Below are positions 35,023 to 43,900 of a stretch of DNA of 64,000 bases, in pieces. Every line of letters starts with the position of its first letter. Position 1 is the stretch's first letter. A model generated the notes under the pieces. The model did no database searches. It was not told where the DNA came from and saw nothing but the letters and a program-made list of their open reading frames with translations. The stretch comes from Bin90 sp965214635 (GTDB taxonomy: Bacteria; Chloroflexota; Dehalococcoidia; Lucifugimonadales; JADFKI01): the NCBI GenBank assembly GCA_965214635.1, contig OZ243964.1:558001-622000 (forward strand). The letters are read 5' to 3'. The translations under genes and the position numbers were made by a program.

Positions 35023-35913
35023 CTAGACGGGCATACTGCGCTTGGTGTGCACTCTGCCAACACGCGCTGATTCCTCGCCCGTCGGCCCGCCGGACGCACA
35101 TATCATCACGCCTTCGTCTATCATATCGGTTACATTCTCGGGCGAGACGCTGTTGAGGAAGCGCAGCCCTGCGCCCCGGCAGGCGTTGAACACACGCTCT
35201 CTGGCAGCCGTAAGTTCGGGCGGTATCGGGTTCGGCAGACCCTTGTAGCCGTGCGACATGCTCATATCCGAGGGGCCCCACTCGGCAAAGGCGATGCCGG
35301 AAACCTGTGTGCTGAGTTCGCAGTTGGACAGAGCATGCCGGTTTTCAATCTTCAAGCCCAGCAGCAGTTCGCCGTTGGGGTTCAGAGGCCACGGGTCGGC
35401 TATGTCCAAGTATTCGTCCGGGGATACGCCCCATATTGCGGATGCAGATGCCTGACCGCCTGCGCCGCGCGTTCCCCTGCCGATAAGTTCCCCCACGCCT
35501 ATGTTCTGGAAAGTGTATCGGCAAGACTCCACGAAGGCACGCACAGCTCCCGGTGTTTCGGCGTTGCAGAGCAGGATGCCGTGAACGCCGCGCGCCAATA
35601 TCTGTCGGAACTGCCAAGCGTTGTAGCGGACGATGTCTTCGCTGCCGCCGTCCACAGGCACTTCCACGATGACCGCCGGCGTGCGGTGGCCGCTATTGGT
35701 TGGCCCGCCGTCCACAAGCCCACGCATGAAGCGGTCAAGCCCCGCCATGTCGAAAGCGCCGTGTTCCATCCCGATGTTTATGTAGTCCGCCCAGGTGTTT
35801 GCCATCGCCCTGCCCGACTCATAAGTCAGGTCGGCGCCTGTGTGCCCGCCGGTGTAGTAGATTGGCTGTCCGGATTCCAGAAGCTCTATCGCGCGGTTGA
35901 TTCGTTTAGCCAT
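35023..35913 (-). CDS. HpcH/HpaI-type aldolase-fold protein, copy A
   Basis: 296 residues of the HpcH/HpaI superfamily. Recognisable parts are AVIVEVPVDGGSEDIVRYNA, HGILLCNAETPGAVRAFVES, LLLGLKIENRHALSN and GIAFAEWGPSDMSMSHGY, which hold the probable metal-binding Glu and Asp. Enzymes of this family cleave 2-keto-4-hydroxy acids; this branch is distant from characterised HpcH, so the reaction is not known. It is the second of two tandem paralogs with the gene at 36006, with about 92 bases between them. Confidence 0.75.
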   Translation of the reverse strand: MAKRINRAIELLESGQPIYYTGGHTGADLTYESGRAMANTWADYINIGMEHGAFDMAGLDRFMRGLVDGGPTNSGHRTPAVIVEVPVDGGSEDIVRYNAWQFRQILARGVHGILLCNAETPGAVRAFVESCRYTFQNIGVGELIGRGTRGAGGQASASAIWGVSPDEYLDIADPWPLNPNGELLLGLKIENRHALSNCELSTQVSGIAFAEWGPSDMSMSHGYKGLPNPIPPELTAARERVFNACRGAGLRFLNSVSPENVTDMIDEGVMICASGGPTGEESARVGRVHTKRSMPV

Positions 35914-36005
35914 TTACAGGTCGTATCCTTCCACAATGTGATTTCGCAGGGTAATTCTCCGATGTCCTAATTGAGGCGTTGAAGCAGTGCGGCTGCAAGT
36001 GCTCT

Positions 36006-36899
36006 CTACACAGGCATCGTCCTTCCTGTGAGCGAACGCCCAATGCTTGCGCCCTCCTCGCCAACGCCGGAGAGTATCTTCACCCCGTCAGACATGAGCT
36101 TGTTCACCCTGTCTTCGACGCTAGTTGAGTAGTCGTTCCAGCCGCAGAGGAAGGCGATTCCTGCGGCATCACATGCCGCCTTAACGCGCAATCTGGCTGC
36201 GTCCATATCATCTGGATACGGCGGGTCGTGAGCGTCTGCGTATCCGAATGACAAGCCCATATCGCCCGGCCCCCATTCGGCAAAGGCGATGCCTCCCACT
36301 GCGGCGCTGGCTTCGCAGTTCGCAAGCGCGCGCTTGTTCTCTAGCTTCAAGCCAAGCAGCAGTTCACCTTCGGGATTAAGCGGCCAAGGGTCGGCAAGTT
36401 TCATATACTCTCGCGGGTCCACGCCCCAGATCTTGGAGGCAGACGCCTGCCCGCCGCCGCCTCGCCGTCCAACGCCAAGACCGCTACCGACACCCAGCGT
36501 CTGGAACGGATAGCGGCACGATTCGACGAACGCACCCACAGCGCCGGGCGTCTCGGCGTGGCAAAGCAAGATGCCGTGAATACCGCGTGCGAGCGCCTGC
36601 TTCATCATCCATGCATTTGCCCTGACAACCTCTTCGCTAGTGCCATCGGTCGGGATTGTCATTATCACGGGTGGCGTGCGATGACCGCTGGCTGTTGGGC
36701 CGCCATCCACCAAGCCACGCATGAACTCATCCAGCGCAGACATATCGAATGAGCCATGCTCCATCTCCACACCGATGTAATCCCCCCAAGTGTGTGCCAT
36801 CGTCCTGCCGTTTTCATAGGACAAGTCGTGCGTACCCGTGTTGTACACAGGCTGACCCTGTTCAAAAAGCTCAATCACCCTGTTAATCCGCTTGAGCAT
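36006..36899 (-). CDS. HpcH/HpaI-type aldolase-fold protein, copy B
   Basis: 297 residues, clearly homologous to copy A through its length (ETPGAVGAFVESCRYPFQ, LLLGLKLENKRALANCEASA, GIAFAEWGPGDMGLSFGY). The same putative metal ligands are kept, so both copies look active. Differences at the C-terminus (DAAGIAFLCGWNDYST) may change substrate range. AGAGGTG precedes the ATG at 36899. The downstream copy is likely in the same transcript. Confidence 0.75.
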   Translation of the reverse strand: MLKRINRVIELFEQGQPVYNTGTHDLSYENGRTMAHTWGDYIGVEMEHGSFDMSALDEFMRGLVDGGPTASGHRTPPVIMTIPTDGTSEEVVRANAWMMKQALARGIHGILLCHAETPGAVGAFVESCRYPFQTLGVGSGLGVGRRGGGGQASASKIWGVDPREYMKLADPWPLNPEGELLLGLKLENKRALANCEASAAVGGIAFAEWGPGDMGLSFGYADAHDPPYPDDMDAARLRVKAACDAAGIAFLCGWNDYSTSVEDRVNKLMSDGVKILSGVGEEGASIGRSLTGRTMPV

Positions 36900-37039
36900 A
36901 GTTCACCTCTATTCTGTTCGGGGTGTGGCGCAGCCCTATGCTAGGCGGCGGCAGGGAAACTGTCAAGCGGACGAAGTTCGCTGGGGAGCAGGGCTTTCCC
37001 CGCCGCCGTCGACAAGCAGCACACATCACATAGACTGAC

Positions 37040-37074
37040 AAAAAAGAACCTCCCCCGACGCGTGGGGGAGGTTC
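37040..37074 (-). terminator. Intrinsic terminator of cadherin-like gene A
   Basis: On the minus strand GAACCTCCCCC (37074-37064) pairs with GGGGGAGGTTC (37056-37046) around a 7-base loop, followed by TTTTTT at 37045-37040. A copy lies at 40833-40873 after gene B. Confidence 0.9.
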
Positions 37075-37154
37075 GTGCTTCAGGTCGGCTTCGTGCTGGC
37101 GAAGTCGCTTCGTCGTCTATGGCGATATTTCGCGCCGTTCGCCGTTGTGTGCGT

Positions 37155-40100
37155 CTATTCTGGCGTCAGGCTCGAGATGAAGTCTATGAACGGATTGTAG
37201 TTGGTGCTCCCGTCCGTGCCCGGCGTCAGGCTCGAGATGAAGTCTATGAACGAACTGTAGTTGGTGATCAAGACCGTGATTGCCAGTTCGGCCTGTATGC
37301 CCGTCGCATCCGTGGCGACTATGGTCATCAGGTATTCGTTGCTCGTGTCTGGGTTGTCAGCGTCCAATATCTGACCCGATGCCACGCTTAGCTGCCCCTC
37401 AGAGCTGATGACGAACGGCAGGTCTGCTGTGCCAGCCTCTGGCTCTTTTATCGAGAAGGTTACTGCCGTGCCCTCGGGGTCGGTCGCTGTATAGGGACCG
37501 CCGAACTCGCCTGTGGTGGTCTGGTCAACCGTTACCGTCAACGCTGGATCGTCAAACACCGGCGGCTCATCCATCTCTTTCACATTGATGGTAACCTGAC
37601 CCAGCCTCGTGCCCTCAGCATCCTCTATCGTCAGGATGTAGAGCTTCGGGTTGCCGCCCGCGTCTAGGTCTAGCACATTGGCATCGATAGCCTCTTGCAG
37701 AACGCTTATCTGACCATCGTCCGCAACAGCGAACACCTCACTGGCGTCGCCGGAAAGGTCGGCGTTCATGCGATAGCCGTCTTCCAGGATTTCGCCGTCC
37801 ACCTCAATGCGGATTAGCGCTCCCTCAATGTCGCCCACACCTTGCGTCTCAAGCACATCAAACTCTGACTGCGTGCCCGGCGGAACTTCCTCAACCGTTA
37901 CTGTGAAGGCAAGCTCGTCCGGGTCTATCCCGCCGAGGTTGTTGTCGACAAGCGTTATCGTCAGATTGTAAGTGTCTCTGTCGTCATCGTCGTAGAACAG
38001 CAGCGCATCCGTGGAACTCAACACGCCGTCTTCGCTTATCTCGAACAGATCCGTTGCCGTGCCGTCCGCGTTCGTTACGCCGTAGGTAACATCGTGCCCG
38101 CCGGCATTGTCCACATAGGCGCTCAAGTCCACTACCTCTGCGGCCCTGCCGTCAACGGTATCCGTGCTCTCTTCCGGTGGCGCTGCAGGCGCCTCCACTG
38201 TGCCTGAGGTCGGCGCGCTGTCTGAGAACACCGCCTTGCTCGGCGGATGCAGTGCTGTGATATTCACATCTACGCTGTCAGGAGACCTGTATGCACCGTC
38301 TGCATCATCGCGCAGCGACACATCCACGATGATGTTGTAGACGCCCGCCGCCAAATCTTCTACCGCGATTCTTATCTCACCCAGCCGACTGATAGCGAAG
38401 TTCACAGCATCAGCGGTGTCTCTGATGGAGAAGATAGCCTTCGATGTCGTAAGGTTAACGACTGCCACCTCGGGAACGGTCGCTATCGTGCCGATGACAT
38501 CTGTGTCCAGGAAGGTATGGTACGAGTAGGTCTCGTCATCTTCAGCAGCTGTATCGGGGTCATCTTGGCTTGCTATCTTTATCTCTTCGACATGTGCTAG
38601 GACATCGATCACCACATCGATTTGGTCGGAAACACCATTGACAACAAGAGTGCCGCCCGAGTCATAAACCTCAGCCTTCAATGTGATGTTGTGGACTTCC
38701 GTCGCTAAGTCAGAGGAGCCGATTGTTATCGCCCCACTCACAGCATCAATGGCGAAACTAGCGTGGTCAGATCCAGTACCCGCCTCTGTGCTTATACTGA
38801 AGTTCGGTCTATGACCTGTTGCCGCATTCACAAGAATGGCTTGCACAGTGCCAACCGACGCACCAGCAACAGATTCAGTTCCGAGTATAGTGAAGGCGTA
38901 AAACTCGTTATCTGCAATCGCTACATTGGGATTATCTTGGTCTGCAAAATGAACTTCCGGTGGGACAACCTCTATCGTTACCGCGATTTGGTCGGAAGCA
39001 CCATTGGCAACAAGAGCGCCACCCGAGTCATAAACCTCAGCCACCAATGTGATGTTGTATGCCCCTACCACTAAGTCAGAGGAGCCAATTGTTATCGCCC
39101 CGCTTACAGCATCAATGGCAAACTTATCGTGGTCAGTGCCATGACCTGACTCTGTGCCTATCCTGAAGTTCGCTCTCTGACCTGTTGCCACATTCACAAG
39201 AAGGGCTTGCGCAGTGCCAACCGCCGCACCAGTAGTGGCATCATCCTCAGGTACAGTGAAGGCGTACGAATCGGCATCAGCAGCCGCTACACTAGGGGCA
39301 TCTTGGTCTGCAAATTGAACCGCGGGTGTCGGTGTTGGAGTGGGTGTTGGGGTCGGGGTGGGTGTCTGTGTCGGCGTGGGTGTTGGGGTCGGGGTGTGCG
39401 TCGCTGTGGGTGTTGGGGTCGGAGTGGGTGTCTGTGTCGGCGTGTGCGTCTGTGTGGGTGTTGGAGTGTGCGTGGGTGTCTGTGTCGGCGTGTGCGTCAC
39501 TGTGGGCGTGGGTGTCTGTGTCGGCGTGTGCGTCACTGTGGGCGTGTGCGTCACTGTGGGCGTGTGCGTCGGTGTCGGGGTGTGTGTCGGGGTGGGCGTG
39601 TGCGTCTGTGTCGGGGTGTGTGTCGGGGTGTGCGTGTGCGTCGGTGTCGGCGTGGGTGTCACTGTGGGCGTGGGTGTCTGTGTCGGGGTGTGCGTCGGTG
39701 TCGGCGTGGGGGCACGAACAGTGATTTCTACATCTATTGTGTCCCCAACAGCGAAATTCTTTGGTTTGTCATTGGAAACCTGATAAACCTCACCTACCAA
39801 TGTGATGTTGTAGATGTTCCCAGCTAAGGTCGTCTGACCAGCGTCGATTGTTATCTCCCCGTTTTTAGCATCAATGTCGAACTTATTGTGGTCAGCGCCA
39901 TGATCAGATTTCGTGCCTATCTCGTAGTTCGCTCGAAGAGTGGAGTCAGCATTCCAAAGAATGGCTGGCGGAATAGTGCCAACCGATGCATTAGCAACAG
40001 CAGCACTCTCGGATATAGTGAAGGAGTACGACTCGTCATCAGCAGCCACTACATTGGGGTTGTCTTGGCTTGCGAAGACAATTGTCGTTGACGCCGTTGG

Positions 40101-40646
40101 TGGGGGTGTCGGGGTTGGTGGCGATGTGTCAACAGTGATTTCTATGTCTATTGTGTCCCCAACAGTGGAATTCTTTTCTAAGTCATTGGAAACTTGATAA
40201 ACCTCACCTTTCAGTGTGATTCTGTAGATGTTCCCAGGTAAGGTCGTCTGACTAGTGGCGATTGTTATCTCCCCGGTTATAGCATGAATGTCGAACTTAT
40301 CGTGGTCAGCTCCATGACCTGATGAAGTATCCGTGCTTATCTTGTAGTTCGCTCGAAGAGTGGAGTCAGCATTCCAAAGAATGGCTGGAGGAATAGTGCC
40401 AACCGATGCATTAGCAACAGCAGCACTCTCGGATATAGTGAAAGTGTACGACTCGTCATCAGTAGCCACTACACTGGGGTTGTCTTGGCTTGCGAAAACA
40501 AGTGTCGTTGATGCCGTTGTTGGCGTTGGAGCTTGTGCGAAAACAGGTTTAAGTGCTCCCAGATTGTTACCGATGAGCATGGCGCCAAACACCGCAATTA
40601 TCGCGATGGCAAACAGAATAGGTGTTAGGTTGCGCGGATATTTCAT
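37155..40646 (-). CDS. Large secreted cadherin-like repeat protein, copy A
   Basis: 1163 residues. An N-terminal signal peptide (MKYPRNLTPILFAIAIIAVF, cleavage after VFAQA) points to export. About five repeats of 100-120 residues follow, each with FASQDNPxVxAxDDESYxFTIS at the start and GHGADHDKFxI then GEITI at the middle, as in cadherin-like folds; repeats 2 and 3 are split by a 130-residue Pro/Thr/His-rich linker. The C-terminus has different cadherin-like modules (VDEPPVFDDPAL-type) and ends in two copies of DFISSLTP. No transmembrane anchor or LPXTG is seen. Start ATG 40646 equals that of copy B. Confidence 0.8.
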   Translation of the reverse strand: MKYPRNLTPILFAIAIIAVFGAMLIGNNLGALKPVFAQAPTPTTASTTLVFASQDNPSVVATDDESYTFTISESAAVANASVGTIPPAILWNADSTLRANYKISTDTSSGHGADHDKFDIHAITGEITIATSQTTLPGNIYRITLKGEVYQVSNDLEKNSTVGDTIDIEITVDTSPPTPTPPPTASTTIVFASQDNPNVVAADDESYSFTISESAAVANASVGTIPPAILWNADSTLRANYEIGTKSDHGADHNKFDIDAKNGEITIDAGQTTLAGNIYNITLVGEVYQVSNDKPKNFAVGDTIDVEITVRAPTPTPTHTPTQTPTPTVTPTPTPTHTHTPTHTPTQTHTPTPTHTPTPTHTPTVTHTPTVTHTPTQTPTPTVTHTPTQTPTHTPTPTQTHTPTQTPTPTPTPTATHTPTPTPTPTQTPTPTPTPTPTPTPAVQFADQDAPSVAAADADSYAFTVPEDDATTGAAVGTAQALLVNVATGQRANFRIGTESGHGTDHDKFAIDAVSGAITIGSSDLVVGAYNITLVAEVYDSGGALVANGASDQIAVTIEVVPPEVHFADQDNPNVAIADNEFYAFTILGTESVAGASVGTVQAILVNAATGHRPNFSISTEAGTGSDHASFAIDAVSGAITIGSSDLATEVHNITLKAEVYDSGGTLVVNGVSDQIDVVIDVLAHVEEIKIASQDDPDTAAEDDETYSYHTFLDTDVIGTIATVPEVAVVNLTTSKAIFSIRDTADAVNFAISRLGEIRIAVEDLAAGVYNIIVDVSLRDDADGAYRSPDSVDVNITALHPPSKAVFSDSAPTSGTVEAPAAPPEESTDTVDGRAAEVVDLSAYVDNAGGHDVTYGVTNADGTATDLFEISEDGVLSSTDALLFYDDDDRDTYNLTITLVDNNLGGIDPDELAFTVTVEEVPPGTQSEFDVLETQGVGDIEGALIRIEVDGEILEDGYRMNADLSGDASEVFAVADDGQISVLQEAIDANVLDLDAGGNPKLYILTIEDAEGTRLGQVTINVKEMDEPPVFDDPALTVTVDQTTTGEFGGPYTATDPEGTAVTFSIKEPEAGTADLPFVISSEGQLSVASGQILDADNPDTSNEYLMTIVATDATGIQAELAITVLITNYSSFIDFISSLTPGTDGSTNYNPFIDFISSLTPE
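39325..39715 (-). repeat. Low-complexity Pro/Thr/His linker, minisatellite-like
   Basis: About 390 bases of near-tandem GTGGGTGTC/GTGTGCGTC units on the plus strand, encoding runs of PTPTPTHTPT on the minus strand. Such arrays vary in length by slippage, and long read-through frames on the opposite strand (39207-39827) are its artefacts. Confidence 0.85.
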
Positions 40647-40711
40647 CGTTTGGATTTCCCCTATCAAGTCCAGCAGAACTAGAATGTGCGCAATATTGAC
40701 ATGTTTGGTTG

Positions 40712-40741
40712 ATTATAGATTAAGAATGCCCTACCCTACAA
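40712..40741 (-). promoter_or_regulatory. Promoter of cadherin-like gene A
   Basis: Minus-strand TTGTAG (40741-40736) and TATAAT (40717-40712) are separated by 18 bases. The same pair and spacing recurs upstream of gene B. The start codon is at 40646. Confidence 0.6.
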
Positions 40742-40832
40742 CTCGTATAACACTGCTGTACCGCACGCTACGAACTATAAGCAGGCAGACTTACGCGATC
40801 GGCAGCCGTCTCGACACATCATATAGACGGAC

Positions 40833-40873
40833 AAAAAAGAACCTCCCCCAATGTATCGTATCGGGGGAGGTTC
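40833..40873 (-). terminator. Intrinsic terminator of cadherin-like gene B
   Basis: GAACCTCCCCC and GGGGGAGGTTC form an 11-bp stem with a 13-base loop (40839-40873), followed on the minus strand by a T run. It is the copy of the terminator after gene A. Confidence 0.9.
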
Positions 40874-40955
40874 GTGCTTCAGGTCGGCTTCGTGCTTGTG
40901 AAGTTCGCTTCGTCGTCTATGGCGATATTTCGCCACAGGCCGCCGTTGTGTGCGT

Positions 40956-43900
40956 CTATTCTGTCGTCAGGCTTGAGGTGAAGTCTATGGACTGCGGATT
41001 GTCGTTGGTGCTCTCGTCCGTGCCCGGCGTCAGGCTCGAGGTGAAGTCTATGAACGGATCGTAGTTGGTTATCAAGACCGTGATTGCCAGTTCGGTCTGT
41101 ACGCCCGTCGCATCCGTGGCGACTATGGTCATCAGGTATTCGCTGCTATTGTCTATGTCGTCCACATCTAGGATTAGGCTCTGATCCGATGCCACGCTCA
41201 GCTGCCCATCAGGGCTGATGACGAACGGCAGGTCTGCCGTGCCAGCCTCAGGCTCTTTTATCGTGAAGGTTACAGTCGTGCCCTCGGGGTCGGTCGCTAT
41301 GTAGGGGCTGCCGAACTCTGCGGTGTTAGACTCGTGGACCGTTACCGTGAGCGCTGGATCGTCAAACACCGGCGGCTCGTCCACCTCTTTCACATTGATG
41401 GCAACCACGCCTAGCGTCGTGCCGCCATCAGCCTCTATCGTCAGGATGTAGCGGTTCGGGTTGCCGCCTGCATCTAGGTCTAGCACATTAGCATCGATCG
41501 CCTCTTGCAAAACGCTTATCTGACCATCGTCCGCAACAGCGAACACCTCACTGGCGTCGCCGGAGAGGTCGGCGTTCATGCGATAGCCGTCTTCCACGAT
41601 TTCGCCGTTCACCTCAATGCGGATTAGCACCCCATCAATGTCGCCCGCGACTTGCGTCTCAAGCACATCAAACTCTGCCTGCGTGCCCGGCGGAACTTCC
41701 TCAACCGTCACTGTGATTTCGTGCTCATGCGTAACGCCAACTGTCTCGTCTGTCAGCGTTATCGTCAGCTCGTGCGTGTCCTGCGCAGGGTCATCGTAGA
41801 ACCTCAGCGCCTCTGTGGAACTCAACACGCCATCTTCGCTTATCGCGAAGTTAACCGTGTCTGACACGCCAAACGACACTTCGTGAAGAACTGCCGGAAC
41901 TGCCGGATCGTCCTTGGTAGCCGGGGTGCCCGGGGTTGCAACGGGTATGGACACATGGGCGCCAAAGTCCACAATATCCACAGGCTCAGCATCTACATCA
42001 AAGGCTATCGACACTACCTCTACCGTCGCCTCTGTCGGCGCGCTCGCATCGAACCTAGCGAGCAGCTGCATCACTGTGACCGTGAAGTCAAGCTCGTCCG
42101 GGTCTGTCCCGCCGAGGTTGTTATCAGCAAGCGTTATAGTCAGCTTGTAAGTGTCTCTGTCGTCATCATCGTGGAACAGCAGCGCATCCGTGGAACTCAG
42201 CACGCCGTCTTCGCTTATCTCGAACAGATCCGTTGCCGTGCCGTCCGCAAGCGTTACACCATAGGTAACATCGTGCCTGCCGGCATTGTCCACATAGGCG
42301 CTCAAGTCCACTACCTCTGCGGCCCTGCCGTCAACGGCCTCCGTGCTCTCTGTCGGCGGTGCTGCCGGCGCCCCCACGATGCCTGAGGTCGGCGCGCCCT
42401 CCGAGAACACCGCCTTGCTCGGCGGATGCAGTGCCGTGATATTCACATCTACGCTGTCCGGAGACCTGTATGCACCGTCTGCATTATCGCGCAGCGACAC
42501 ATCCACGATGATGTCATAGACGCCCGTCGCCAAATCCTCAACCGCGATTCTTATCTCACCCAGCCGACTGATAGCGAAGTTCACAGCATCAGCGGTGTCT
42601 CTGATGACAAAGACAGCCTTCGATGCCGAAAGGTTAACCACTGCCGCCGTGGGAATTGTCGCTATCGTGCCGATGACATCTGTGTCCAAGAAGGTATGGT
42701 ACGAGTAGATCTCGTCATCTTCAGCAGCCGTATCGGGGTCATCTTGGCTTGCTATCTCTATCTCTTCGACCCATGCGAGGACCTGGATTTCTACATCGAT
42801 TTCATCTTCAACAGTTCCTCCCCAAAGGGCGCCATTATTCGGGTTAATAATCGAACCTATCAATGTGATGTTGTAGGTGTTCACAGGTAAGGTCGACTGA
42901 CTAGCGGCGATTGTTATCGCTCCGCTTTCATCATCAATGTCGAACTTATCGTGGTCAGCGCCATGACCTGATTCCCTGCCTATCCTGTAGCCCGCTCTAG
43001 CTATAGATATAATAGATGATCTCACATTCTCAAGAATGGCTGGCGGAATAGTGCCAACCGGCGCACTAGCAACGGCACTATCCTCGATTACAGCGAAGGC
43101 GTACGACTCGTCATCAGCAGCCGCTACACTGGGGTCATCTTGGCTTACGAAGATGAGTGTTGTTGATGCTACTGGCGGCGGTATACCAACAGTGATTTCT
43201 ACTTCAATGAAGTCGTCAATAGTATTGGCTACGTCGAGGTTATTCGCGTCAACAACATCACCCAACAATGTGATTTTGTAGACTCCTAGAGATAAGGTTG
43301 CCTGACTAGCGGCGATTGTTATCTCCCCGCTTCTAGAATGAATGTCGAACTTATCATGATCAGGTCCATGACCAAAGGAAGTATTCATGGCTATCCTGTA
43401 TCTCGCTCTATGCCCTGCTTCCTCATTCTCAAGAATAGCTGGCGGAATAGTGCCAACCGGCGCACTAGCAACGGCAGCACTTGGGAGCACAGTAAAGGAA
43501 TACGACTCGCCATCAGCAGCCGCTACACTGTGGTCATATTCGCTTACGAAGATAAGTGTTGTTGACGCTACTGGCGTCGGTGTGGGTGTTGGTGGCGGTG
43601 TGCCAACAACGATTTCTACATCGATTTCATCGTTAACAGATCCTCCCAAAATGTTGCCATTATTCGTGTCAACAATCTCACCTATCAATGTGATGTTGTA
43701 GGTGTTCACAGGTAAGGTAGACTGACTAGCGGCGATTGTTATCGCCCCGCTTACAGCATCAATGGCGAACTTATCGTGGTCAACTCCATGACCTGATTCC
43801 GCGCCTATCCTGTAGTTCGCCCTATAACCTGCGCCCGTATTCCAAAGAACGGCTGACGGAATAGTGCCAACCGATGCACTAGCAACGGCACCTCCCTCAG

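Noticed and set aside
39207..39827. Long plus-strand frames rich in Gly/Val/Cys opposite the giant protein A
   Set aside because: They are reverse readings of the Pro/Thr linker minisatellite and have no start signal or family match.
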